From Pseudomonas sp. K2I15 (GTDB lineage Bacteria; Pseudomonadota; Gammaproteobacteria; Pseudomonadales; Pseudomonadaceae): a stretch of DNA of 64,000 bases. This document shows positions 16,901 through 25,080 of the stretch, in pieces. The notes beneath the pieces were generated by a model. That model was not told the origin of the DNA and did not search any database. It saw only the letters and a list, made by a program, of their open reading frames with translations. The stretch spans positions 21,324-85,323 of the forward strand of contig NZ_NIXO01000026.1 in the NCBI RefSeq assembly GCF_002204795.1. Direction: 5' to 3'. A program made the position numbers and the translations under genes. The stretch's first letter is position 1, and the number at the start of each line of letters is the position of its first letter.

Positions 16901-19132
16901 CTAGTTCGCCGGGCGCAACAGTTGCATCTGCTGGCGATAGTCATCCGTCACCTGCCGCGACTGGCTGCTGCTGGTAATCACCCTGGGTGTGATCAGCACG
17001 ATCAATTCGGTGCGGTCCTTGGATTTGCTGGTGCTGCCAAACAACCAGCGCAGCCCCGGGATTTTCCCCAGGTATGGCACGGCGCTGACGCTCTCGGCGT
17101 TGTCCTGTTTGATCAGCCCGCCAAGCAACACGGTCTGGCCGCTTTGCACGGCCACCTGGGTGGACACTGAACGTGTGGAGATACGCGGGTTATTGGGCGT
17201 GTCGCTGCTGTTGGTGGTCTGGCTCTCGGCGTCGCTGACCTGCTGCTGGATGTCCATGTACACCAGGCCACCCGGGTTGATGCGCGGCACCACGTCGAGA
17301 ATCACACCGGTCTGTACATATTCGACGCTGCTCAAGGTGGTGTCGGAGTTGCCGGTGTTGACCGTGGTCTGGCTGATGGGGATGTTGTCGCCCACCTGGA
17401 TCTGCGCCGGCTGGTTGTTCATCACCACCAGCGACGGCGCCGACAGCACCTGGGTACGACCATTGGTTTCCAGGGCGTGCAAGGCCACTTGCAGGTTGGA
17501 GCTGACGAAGGAATAGAACAGCGAGTCCGTGCCCAATCCCGCGCCGCCACCACCCAACGCGCCCTGGCTGCCGGAGGCGTTGGCCACTGTGGTGCTGGTG
17601 GAATTGCCCGCCAGGCGGCCCAGGTACCATTGCACCCCGAGGTCCAGTTCGCCGGTGAGTTTGACTTCGAGGATGCGCGTCTCGATCTGCACTTGCAGCG
17701 GCGGGTTATCGAGGCGTTTGATCGCCGATTCGATCTCCTTCCATTGCACCGGGCGGGTGCGTACCAGCAACTGGTTACTGCTTTTTTGCGCGGTGATCCG
17801 GGTGCCCGCGTCGAGGCTTTTGGAGGCGGTACCGTCGGCGGCGCCCTGCTCTGCGTTTTCACTGTCTTCGCTGGCGGCCGGGGCCTGATCTTCATCGTCA
17901 CCGGCCGGCGGGTTGTTGCTGATGCCTGCGTTATTGCCGCTGTTGTTCAGGCCGCCCGAGGTGCCGCCGCTGGTGTTGAGTGACGACAACGTCGCGGTGC
18001 GCAAACCCGGCGCCACCTTGGCCGGGGTATCGTCCTTGATCGCGCCGGTGCCGTAGATCTGCCGCAGGTACTTGGCGAGGTCCGTGGCTTTCATGTTGCG
18101 CACATCGTAGACGTACATCTGCGGTTCGTTGCCGCCGCCTTCGTCGATGGTGTGAATCCAGTCGCCGACTTCGCTGAGGTACTGCGGTTGGGACGAGATC
18201 GCCACCACCGAATTGGTCCGCTCAATCGGCAAGAACCGCACCATGCCCGCCAGGGGCATGCCGCTGTCGGGGCCGAACATTTTTTGCAGCTCGGGCATCA
18301 ACTCGGCCACCGAGGCCCGTTGCAAGCCGAACACCCCCACCGACATGCCTTTGAGCCAGTCGACGTCAAAGGTATCGATGGTGTCCTGGTAGTTGGCCAG
18401 CTCATCGGGCGTACCGGCCAGGCTCAGCACATTGCGCGCCGGGTCCACCAGCAGGAACGCGTTTTCCCGGGCGAACGGCTTGAGCAGTTTCTGCATTTCC
18501 GTGGCCGAGATGTAGCGCAGCGGAAACAGCCGCGCCGAGAGCCCGTTGGAAGGTTGCGACACGCTCATTTCCGGCACCAGTTTGCCCGCCACCGCCTGGT
18601 TGGCCGGCAGGATCACGTAGCGCTGGCCCTGGCGAATCATCGCGTTATCGGTCCAGGACAACAGGGTTTCGAGGATCGACAGCGCCTGCTTCTTGTTCAC
18701 CGGTTTTGAGGTGGAAAAGCTCACGTTGCCTTTCACGCCCTGGGCGATGCTGTAGTTCTCATGCAGCAGGTCGCCCATCACGCTATTGATCACCGCTTCA
18801 ATCGGCTGGTCGGCGAAGTTGAACACGATGTCGCCGCTGGCTTCATCCTTGACCGCAGGCGCCGGTGCGGGCTGACGCACAAACTGCTGGTTACCACGAA
18901 TCAACTGGCGTTGGGGCGCCGTGGTCGCCTGCGGCTGGCGGCTGTCGACGGCAGGCTGCTCGCTGGCCGGGTCCACGGGTGGCCGCTGCGAACCGGTGCC
19001 CTGCATCGCCTCGTGGAGCAACGCATCGTCCGGGTCGAGGTGATCGGGGAATGACCCACAGCCGCCCAGGGAGACGGCAGTGGCCAGGCAAAACACGGTG
19101 GTGCGCAAGGCGCCAGGGAAAGTATCGATCAA
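16901..19132 (-). CDS. gspD: Type II secretion outer-membrane secretin GspD
   Basis: The 743-residue secretin forms the outer-membrane exit pore. It begins with a lipoprotein signal ending in LGGC (Cys25), so it may reach the outer membrane without a separate pilotin. N0 (about 100-180), N1-N3 modules and a Ser/Gly/Asn-rich linker (about 385-445) lead to the secretin core with VQIETRILEV, VPRINPGG and VLLGGLI motifs. Translation apparently starts at a TTG that overlaps the preceding stop (TTGA). It is the last gene of the operon, unlike the xcpPQ arrangement where C and D are transcribed first. Confidence 0.9.
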   Translation of the reverse strand: MIDTFPGALRTTVFCLATAVSLGGCGSFPDHLDPDDALLHEAMQGTGSQRPPVDPASEQPAVDSRQPQATTAPQRQLIRGNQQFVRQPAPAPAVKDEASGDIVFNFADQPIEAVINSVMGDLLHENYSIAQGVKGNVSFSTSKPVNKKQALSILETLLSWTDNAMIRQGQRYVILPANQAVAGKLVPEMSVSQPSNGLSARLFPLRYISATEMQKLLKPFARENAFLLVDPARNVLSLAGTPDELANYQDTIDTFDVDWLKGMSVGVFGLQRASVAELMPELQKMFGPDSGMPLAGMVRFLPIERTNSVVAISSQPQYLSEVGDWIHTIDEGGGNEPQMYVYDVRNMKATDLAKYLRQIYGTGAIKDDTPAKVAPGLRTATLSSLNTSGGTSGGLNNSGNNAGISNNPPAGDDEDQAPAASEDSENAEQGAADGTASKSLDAGTRITAQKSSNQLLVRTRPVQWKEIESAIKRLDNPPLQVQIETRILEVKLTGELDLGVQWYLGRLAGNSTSTTVANASGSQGALGGGGAGLGTDSLFYSFVSSNLQVALHALETNGRTQVLSAPSLVVMNNQPAQIQVGDNIPISQTTVNTGNSDTTLSSVEYVQTGVILDVVPRINPGGLVYMDIQQQVSDAESQTTNSSDTPNNPRISTRSVSTQVAVQSGQTVLLGGLIKQDNAESVSAVPYLGKIPGLRWLFGSTSKSKDRTELIVLITPRVITSSSQSRQVTDDYRQQMQLLRPAN

Positions 19133-19653
19133 GGTGCGGGCTCGTGAGGAAGGGAAATCGGTGGTGTGGTGGACGGCGGCGGCAAACGCGGGGCGCTGAG
19201 GCTCAGGGTTTGCGTGCGGCCATCCAGCACAAAACGGGCGTGCAGCGGTGTCAGGTGTTCCAGGCGCCAGCCGTTGGGCAGGGTCTGGCCTTGGTGGACT
19301 TTGAGTGGCGGGCCGTCGGCGCGCTTGAGCAGCGCAACGCGCAAGTCGCCGTCGAGCAGCACGCCGCTCAGCTTCAGGCCCGACAGGCTGGAGACCTCGG
19401 CCTGGCCAACGGCGGCATCGGGGCTGCGGTCGGGGCTGAACAGCGGCGCCTGCCAGGTGCCGGCGAGGCTTTCCAGGGCTGCACTCGGGGCCACGTAAAC
19501 CTTGGCTGAAGCATTGGCGCGCGTAGTGGAGGCAGGCTCATCCAGCCACTGCGGTGCATCGCCGATGCTGCTCAAGATGCCCACCATCAGCAGGCCCAGC
19601 AGCCCGGCCACACCGAGCAAACCCCACTCCAGGGGGCGTAATGAGTTGATCAT
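19129..19653 (-). CDS. GspC-like inner-membrane linker protein
   Basis: The 174-residue protein has one N-terminal membrane helix (about 11-30, GLLGVAGLLGLLMVGIL) and a periplasmic domain. The segment LKLSGVLLDGDLRVALLKR... to LDGRTQTLSL (about 92-150) resembles the homology region (HR) of GspC, which binds secretin N0. There is no PDZ or coiled-coil domain and the tail is Pro/Ser-rich. It lies between gspM and gspD, coupled to both by 4-base overlaps, in the slot where gspC is otherwise missing. A GspN-type annotation is also possible. Confidence 0.65.
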   Translation of the reverse strand: MINSLRPLEWGLLGVAGLLGLLMVGILSSIGDAPQWLDEPASTTRANASAKVYVAPSAALESLAGTWQAPLFSPDRSPDAAVGQAEVSSLSGLKLSGVLLDGDLRVALLKRADGPPLKVHQGQTLPNGWRLEHLTPLHARFVLDGRTQTLSLSAPRLPPPSTTPPISLPHEPAP

Positions 19654-20261
19654 CGGCGGGCCTGCGTAGCGATTGCCGGTTGCAGATAGCCGCGCACCAG
19701 CAGATGCACCACCAGCTTTCCGGCGCTGCCGCTGGCCGGGGCATTCGGCCCGCGGCGGATGCTCATTTCATCCACGAACAGGAACGGCCGCTGGTACTCC
19801 AGCTCATGCAGGATCGCGGTCAGGGGTTCGATGGCGCAGTTGAGGGTCAGGCTGACTTTTACCTGGCGATAGGGCTCGGTGTCGTCCTGCTCCGGGGTGA
19901 TGGGCATGCGCTGGGTCAGGCTGCAACCGCCGCCGAGGCCGGCGCGGCTGCTGATCAGGTCGGCGATGCGCTGCATCAGGTCTGCCGCCACAGCGCTGGG
20001 GTCATCCCCGGGCAACAGGCTGGTGCTGCTGGCCGGGTCCTGGCGGGCTTGCTCCAGTTGCTCGCGCAAGGCGGCGCCCTGGTGCAGCAGGCCGGCATAC
20101 CGCTGCTGTTGTTCGCGCAACTGTTCGGCTTGCTCGCCCATGGCGCGCAAGGGTCCGGCAAACCAGCTGTCGATCAGCAACCAGTAACCGCTGCCGAGCA
20201 CCAGCGCCAGGACCAGCAAGGCCGCGCCACGACGTTCACGGGGTGTCAGTGGTCTGCGCAT
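19650..20261 (-). CDS. gspM: Type II secretion protein GspM
   Basis: A 203-residue inner-membrane platform protein with a short cytoplasmic tail (MRRPLTPRERRG), one transmembrane helix (about 12-30), a periplasmic coiled coil (LREQQQRYAGLLHQGAALRE) and a ferredoxin-like C-terminal domain. It normally dimerises with GspL. The start at 20261 overlaps the 3' end of gspL by 26 bases. The longer frame upstream is gspL sequence. Confidence 0.8.
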   Translation of the reverse strand: MRRPLTPRERRGAALLVLALVLGSGYWLLIDSWFAGPLRAMGEQAEQLREQQQRYAGLLHQGAALREQLEQARQDPASSTSLLPGDDPSAVAADLMQRIADLISSRAGLGGGCSLTQRMPITPEQDDTEPYRQVKVSLTLNCAIEPLTAILHELEYQRPFLFVDEMSIRRGPNAPASGSAGKLVVHLLVRGYLQPAIATQARR

Positions 20262-21288
20262 CGGCGGCCTCTTGGTGCAAGTGGGCGCGCAGGGAAAACT
20301 GATCCTTGCCGGTTTGCGCATCGGGTTGGATCACCCCTTCGAACTGGGCGTTTTCCAGGCTGTGACAGGCCTTGATCCGGGTGATCAAGGCACTCGCCTT
20401 GGCGCTCTGCCCGGAGAATGAAACGTCGGCGCCGTCGTTGACCTCCAACTGGTCGATCCAGGTGTCGGCGGGCAGGCACGCGGTCAGCTCATTCAGCAGC
20501 GCGGCCAACGGCGGTTGTGCCGATTTGCGGCGGATCAGGTACTGCGCGGCACCACGGGTGTTGAGCAGTTGCTGGCGCAGGCTCTGGATTTCGGCGACCT
20601 GGGCTTTTTGCTGCTGCACCTGCTCATGCATCACGTCGAGCACACGCTGGCGGTCGTTGAGCCACAGCAGCATCGCCGCAATCAGCAAGGCGCCGCACAG
20701 CCACGGCAAGCTGCGTTGCAAGCCCTTCCCGGCCGGGCGCTGGCGTGGGCGCAAGGGCGTCGGCAGCAAATCGATGCCCATGGGCTCGCCTGCGCCACCG
20801 TCCACATCCACCGCGTGGGGCTGCAACCCGAGGGCGGCGCAGTCCACCAGGATTTGATCCAGACGCTCTCGCAGGATCGCCACCAGGGTCACCTGCAAGT
20901 GTGTGGCGGTGCGCCGTTCCTGACGCGCAACGAAGTACAACTGCTCAGCCTCGAACGGGGTAAAGCGGTCCAGCTCATAACCCACCACCGTCGACAGGTT
21001 GCGCGCCGCCGCCAACGGCAGTTGCAGGGTTTGCAGCAACACCGCCGAGGGCGCGAGCACCAGCACCTCGCGCACTTCGCCGGCAGGTTTTGCCACAGGC
21101 GCCGTCAACGGCCAGTGGTAGCGCTGCTCGGGGATGTCGTGGATCGACAGCCACGCCGGCAGGCAGCCACGCAGCTCCTTGAGCCACAGCCGCCAGCCCA
21201 ATTGCAGCAAACTGCCGCGCCAGCGCCGGGTGAGCGGTTCTGCCAGCCGTTGAAGGCGCGCCACTGGCGCCGAAAGGTTTGGATTCAT
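20236..21288 (-). CDS. gspL: Type II secretion protein GspL (PilN/actin-like platform protein)
   Basis: The 350-residue protein links the GspE ATPase to the inner-membrane platform. It has a cytoplasmic actin-like part (about 1-185, with VVGYELDRFTPFEAEQLYF typical of PilM/GspL), a transmembrane helix (about 192-210), a coiled coil and a periplasmic PilN-like domain (about 255-345). ATG at 21288 overlaps the gspK stop (ATGA). The division into PilM-like and PilN-like parts is visible by eye only. Confidence 0.8.
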   Translation of the reverse strand: MNPNLSAPVARLQRLAEPLTRRWRGSLLQLGWRLWLKELRGCLPAWLSIHDIPEQRYHWPLTAPVAKPAGEVREVLVLAPSAVLLQTLQLPLAAARNLSTVVGYELDRFTPFEAEQLYFVARQERRTATHLQVTLVAILRERLDQILVDCAALGLQPHAVDVDGGAGEPMGIDLLPTPLRPRQRPAGKGLQRSLPWLCGALLIAAMLLWLNDRQRVLDVMHEQVQQQKAQVAEIQSLRQQLLNTRGAAQYLIRRKSAQPPLAALLNELTACLPADTWIDQLEVNDGADVSFSGQSAKASALITRIKACHSLENAQFEGVIQPDAQTGKDQFSLRAHLHQEAADAQTTDTP

Positions 21289-22007
21289 TCTTGCCAACGC
21301 AGCACCCGATAAGGTTGTGCGCTTCCCTCCGATGGGCTCAATAAAACCGTGGTTCGTAACCGGGCGTGGTAACCGCCGGGGCGTTGCGCGCGACTGTCGA
21401 TCACCAGTACTTCACCGGCGTCGGCACCCACCGCACTCTGCCGGGGCAGGTTCAACGCCTGGCGCATCAACGGGCTGGCGAAAGCGGGATCGGGCCGGTC
21501 CAGGCCACTCCACAAGCTGATTTCCGGGACCAGCCGGCTGTACAGCGCCTGGGTCATGCCGGGCAATTGCCGTACTTCCTCCACCACGCGCAACGGTGGC
21601 AGGCCTTCGTTGCGCCGCACGTCCAGGTCTTTGGCGAGCCGGTTGGCCTGGGCCTGGGTGGCACCGCAGGCCAGGGCCAGGCGGGCAAAGTCGGCCGCCT
21701 CGGCGCTGTTCAAATACAGCTTGCCGCGCTCGCTGTGCAGGCTTACGTGCAGCTGTGCGTCATCAAACACCAAGGGCATTTCGCGGCCGTCGGCAATCCA
21801 TTGTTTGCGCTGTAGCGGGTCGGCCAAGGCCTGCATGGCAAACGCCACGCCGGCCTCCGCTGCCAGCAACGCCTGGGTGTGCTGGCGATGCCACAGGGCC
21901 TGGCGGCTTTCCAGTTGCACCCAACCGGCCAGGCCGCCCAGCAGCAGGCTGAGCAACGCCAGCACCCACAGCACCAGCAGCAGTGCAACGCCGCGCTGAC
22001 GCTTCAT
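21285..22007 (-). CDS. gspK: Type II secretion minor pseudopilin GspK
   Basis: A 240-residue pseudopilin that caps the GspI-J-K tip. The leader MKRQRG precedes VALLLVLWVLALLSLL. Position 5 after cleavage is hydrophobic rather than Glu, as is usual for GspK. A large helical insertion (about 95-180) with SAEAADFARLALACGATQAQ matches the family. ATG at 22007 follows the gspJ stop with a 4-base overlap. Confidence 0.85.
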   Translation of the reverse strand: MKRQRGVALLLVLWVLALLSLLLGGLAGWVQLESRQALWHRQHTQALLAAEAGVAFAMQALADPLQRKQWIADGREMPLVFDDAQLHVSLHSERGKLYLNSAEAADFARLALACGATQAQANRLAKDLDVRRNEGLPPLRVVEEVRQLPGMTQALYSRLVPEISLWSGLDRPDPAFASPLMRQALNLPRQSAVGADAGEVLVIDSRAQRPGGYHARLRTTVLLSPSEGSAQPYRVLRWQE

Positions 22008-22636
22008 TGGTCCGATGCTCCGCTGGAGAGATTCAGGCGCAGGGCAACCACTTGGGTCACCCACGGCACCGGACCGTTGACCCGCGCGGCAATACGCACC
22101 GCGTAAGGCAGGCGTTTGGTCCACGGCCAGTCACTGATCCAGCCGGTGGCCTGGCCCTTGGGCGACACACCGCGATAGCTGAATTGCAGATCCTCGACAT
22201 TCTTCAGCAATACTTGCGGCTCGCTGCGGGTGGCCGGCACGCTGACCTGGGCGTTGGACTCAAACTGCGCGAATGCCACCTGCAACTCGCGCTGCTCCTC
22301 GGGCCCGGTCAACTGCAAGGTGAAACGCTGGATGCCACCACCGAGCACGCCCGGCAAGGTCGCGACGAATTGCAGGCGCTGGGCGGAGCCGGCGAAAAAG
22401 CCGTTGGTTTGGCTGTCGTCCTCGGTCACGTCCAGCGGCAGCGCCTCGCTGATGGACGTGCGTAGAAACTGTTGTGCGGCGCGCATTTCATCGAGGCTGA
22501 CCGTGTAGCGCTGAGCCTTGAGCACCGCGCGGTTGGCGCCCAGCAACGCGCCACCCACCAGGGTCAACAGCACGCCCAGCAAGCTGAGCACGATCATGAT
22601 TTCCAGCAAGGTAAAACCCTGTTGACGCTGATTCAC
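22004..22636 (-). CDS. gspJ: Type II secretion minor pseudopilin GspJ
   Basis: The product is 210 residues with prepilin leader VNQRQQG and cleavage before FTLLEIMIVLSLLG, including Glu5. The start is a GTG at 22636 that overlaps the gspI stop (GTGA). The upstream extension of this frame is gspI sequence in another frame. It forms the pseudopilus tip with GspI and GspK. Confidence 0.85.
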   Translation of the reverse strand: MNQRQQGFTLLEIMIVLSLLGVLLTLVGGALLGANRAVLKAQRYTVSLDEMRAAQQFLRTSISEALPLDVTEDDSQTNGFFAGSAQRLQFVATLPGVLGGGIQRFTLQLTGPEEQRELQVAFAQFESNAQVSVPATRSEPQVLLKNVEDLQFSYRGVSPKGQATGWISDWPWTKRLPYAVRIAARVNGPVPWVTQVVALRLNLSSGASDQ

Positions 22637-23004
22637 AGGCCGGCCCTGTCGGTAGCGGCGCGCAATTTCAAGGTGCTGAAATGGGCCTGGCGTCGAGCCT
22701 CGCTGACGGTCAGGTCGAGGCGAAACAAACGCGGTTGACCGATACGCGTCGGCTGCTGGGCGATCGTCAATTGCCAATCGATACCGTCGCCCAGGCTGCC
22801 CTGGCGAATGCCGCTGGCCAACGGGCCCGAGGTTTCCTGATCCATCACGCTCAAGGCGGCATGGGTCAGGCGGTCGCTGTGGGCGACCTGTAATAAAGAG
22901 CGTGCGCTCTGGCCGAAAGCGACCAGCAACACCGTGCTGCAGATCGCCATGAGGGTCAGTGCGGCGAGCATCTCCAGCAAGGTGAAACCCGATTGGCGGT
23001 TCAT
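22633..23004 (-). CDS. gspI: Type II secretion minor pseudopilin GspI
   Basis: The 123-residue pseudopilin has leader MNRQSG and mature start FTLLEMLAALTLMAICSTVL with Glu5. The later VMDQETSG and SEARRQAHFSTLKLRA segments fit GspI. It is coupled to gspH upstream and gspJ downstream by 4-base overlaps. By analogy with other systems it should nucleate tip assembly. Confidence 0.85.
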   Translation of the reverse strand: MNRQSGFTLLEMLAALTLMAICSTVLLVAFGQSARSLLQVAHSDRLTHAALSVMDQETSGPLASGIRQGSLGDGIDWQLTIAQQPTRIGQPRLFRLDLTVSEARRQAHFSTLKLRAATDRAGL

Positions 23005-23432
23005 GGCAATGCCTTGGACTGCACGCTGCCAGTCAGCCAGCCAATATCGATGCGCCAGCGCCGCGAGCCATTGGCCAACAACAGGTTGCCGCCGGTGGAA
23101 CTGCCGTCGGGGTAAAACTCCACGGCCGAGCCTGCGTGCTCGGCGGTGTGCAGGGTCACCTGCAGGTCGGCCGGCCAGTGCTTGGCCGGACGTCCCGGCG
23201 CCTGGAAGCTCAGTTTTCCCAAGTCGAATACGGTTTTGGCCGGCATGCCGCTGACAATCGCCCTCGCCCGTGTGCTTCGCAGGGCATCGACCATCTGCCC
23301 GACCGCCTGACGCTCCTTGGCAACCCGCAGGCCTTGTTGCAAGCCAAATCCCACCAACCCGGCCGCGATGCTGATCAACACGATCACCACCAGCATCTCC
23401 AGCAGGGTAAAGCCGCGTTGGAGGGCCGGCAT
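23001..23432 (-). CDS. gspH: Type II secretion minor pseudopilin GspH
   Basis: A 143-residue protein with leader MPALQRG and mature start FTLLEMLVVIVLISIAAGL (Glu5). A beta-rich domain with VEFYPDGSSTGGNLLL and RRWRIDIGWLTGSV is characteristic of GspH/FimT-like C-termini. Its ATG shares one base with the gspG stop (TAATG). It connects the tip complex to the GspG shaft. Confidence 0.85.
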   Translation of the reverse strand: MPALQRGFTLLEMLVVIVLISIAAGLVGFGLQQGLRVAKERQAVGQMVDALRSTRARAIVSGMPAKTVFDLGKLSFQAPGRPAKHWPADLQVTLHTAEHAGSAVEFYPDGSSTGGNLLLANGSRRWRIDIGWLTGSVQSKALP

Positions 23433-23881
23433 TATTCCCAGTTGCCCAGGTCAGCGCTGTAGCCTTCGCCGCCGGGCTGGCCGTCTTGCCCGTAGAAGAT
23501 CAGGTCGAAGGCGCCATGTTCACCGGGGAAGCGATAGCCGAAGGCATGGCCGAACGGGTCCTTGAGGTCTGACGGCTTAGCATACGGCCCGGCCCAGCCG
23601 GCGGTGTTGCCGGGCTTGTCGACCAGTTGCTGGAGGGTCTTGGGGGGCGAACCGACGTCCAGGCCGTAGCTCTCGATTTTCATGCTCAGGCTGGCCAGTT
23701 GCGCCTTGCCCGCGCCGTATTTGCCCTTGTCGACGTTGCCGCCCACCTGGCGCACCACGATGGTGGCGACGATGCCCAGCAGCACGATCACCGCGAGCAT
23801 TTCCAGCAAAGTAAAACCGCCTTGGCGGCGGGCAGGTTTGAAACGGGTATGGCGCATCGGCTTGCTTCCTCGGGTTTTCAT
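23432..23881 (-). CDS. gspG: Type II secretion major pseudopilin GspG
   Basis: The 149-residue major pseudopilin has a long basic leader (to ARRQGG) and cleavage before FTLLEMLAVIVLLGIVATIV with Glu5. The C-terminal DPFGHAFGYRFPGEHG...FYGQDGQPGGEG is the calcium-binding region seen in GspG. The ATG at 23881 overlaps the gspF stop (ATGA). An alternative start is the Met at residue 9. No prepilin peptidase gene is in the window, so PilD encoded elsewhere would be needed. Confidence 0.9.
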   Translation of the reverse strand: MKTRGSKPMRHTRFKPARRQGGFTLLEMLAVIVLLGIVATIVVRQVGGNVDKGKYGAGKAQLASLSMKIESYGLDVGSPPKTLQQLVDKPGNTAGWAGPYAKPSDLKDPFGHAFGYRFPGEHGAFDLIFYGQDGQPGGEGYSADLGNWE

Positions 23882-25080
23882 ATATTGCTGGTCAGGCTCA
23901 TCAGCGGCAGCATGATCGCCAGCATGATCACCGCCACCAGCACCGCCATGACCACGGTCAGGGACGGCACCAGGGCGGCGAGCAGGCGGTCGATGCCGCG
24001 CTTGGCTTCGACGTCGAACACGTCGGCGACCTTGAGCAGCATGCTGTCCAGTTCACCGGCCTGTTCGCCGACTTCAATCATTTGCAGGGCCAGGTCCGGC
24101 AGCAGCGGCTGGCTGCCAAATGCACTGGCCAGGGTGCCGCCGCCTTTCACCGACTCGGCGGCCTGGGCGACTTGTGCCTGCAAGGCGCGGTTGGTGCAGA
24201 CCTGGCGGGCGATCACCAGCGCTTGCAGCAGCGCTACGCCGTTGCTCAGCAAGGTGCCGAGGGTGCGTGCCAGGCGTGCGGCTTCGACCCGCTGCAACAG
24301 CGGGCCGATGAGGCGAATACCGAGCACGCGCCGGTCGTAATTTTCGCGGTGCTGTGGGTTACGCAGGCGTGCCGCCAGGCCCCAGATCGTCACGATCAGC
24401 CCGGCGAGCACCGCCAGGCCATAGGCACCGAGGAACTGGCCGAGGCCCAGAATCACTTCGGTGATCAGCGGGATCGGCACGCCCAGATCCTTGAAGATCG
24501 GCACGAACTGCGGCACCACATAGGCCAGCAACAGGGCCAGGGAACCGAGCACGCCGACCACCAGGAATGCGGGATAGATCAGGGCGTTGATCACCTCGCC
24601 CCTTAATAACTGGCTGCGCTCCAGATAGTCGCTGAGCTGGCGCAGGGTGTTCTCCAGCGCGCCGCCCGCCTCACCGGCGCGCACCATACTCAGGTACAGC
24701 GGCGAGAACTGGCTGCCCTCCTCCTCCAGCGCTGCCGACAACGGCTTGCCGGCCTTGACGTGTTCGCGGATGCGTTCGATCAGCGCACGGGTTTGCGGTT
24801 GGCCGGGTTGCTTGAGCAGGATGCCCAACGAGCGCTCCAGCGGTTGGCCTGCGCCGAGCAGCGTGGCCAGTTGCTGGGTAAAACTGACCAGCGCCGCGCC
24901 ATTCAACTGGCCGCGCCCGAACGCATTGCGTAGCCCTTGGGCACCGGCGGCCTCGATGTGCAACAGCAACAAGCCGCGCTTGTGCAGCGCGGCGACCGCA
25001 GCGGCTTGGTCCTTGGCTTCGAGGGTGCCGTTTTGCGCGACGCCCTGGCTGTCCAGGGCCCGGTATTTGAACAGGCTCAC
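23878..25080 (-). CDS. gspF: Type II secretion inner-membrane platform protein GspF
   Basis: The 400-residue polytopic protein has two repeated GspF domains (about 70-195 and 273-395) with three transmembrane helices (about 168-190, 220-245, 375-395). Conserved features include FTQQLATLLGAGQPL and AEAARLARTLGTLLSNGV-type segments. Translation begins at a GTG overlapping the gspE stop (GTGA). It is the membrane hub onto which the ATPase acts. Confidence 0.9.
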   Translation of the reverse strand: MSLFKYRALDSQGVAQNGTLEAKDQAAAVAALHKRGLLLLHIEAAGAQGLRNAFGRGQLNGAALVSFTQQLATLLGAGQPLERSLGILLKQPGQPQTRALIERIREHVKAGKPLSAALEEEGSQFSPLYLSMVRAGEAGGALENTLRQLSDYLERSQLLRGEVINALIYPAFLVVGVLGSLALLLAYVVPQFVPIFKDLGVPIPLITEVILGLGQFLGAYGLAVLAGLIVTIWGLAARLRNPQHRENYDRRVLGIRLIGPLLQRVEAARLARTLGTLLSNGVALLQALVIARQVCTNRALQAQVAQAAESVKGGGTLASAFGSQPLLPDLALQMIEVGEQAGELDSMLLKVADVFDVEAKRGIDRLLAALVPSLTVVMAVLVAVIMLAIMLPLMSLTSNI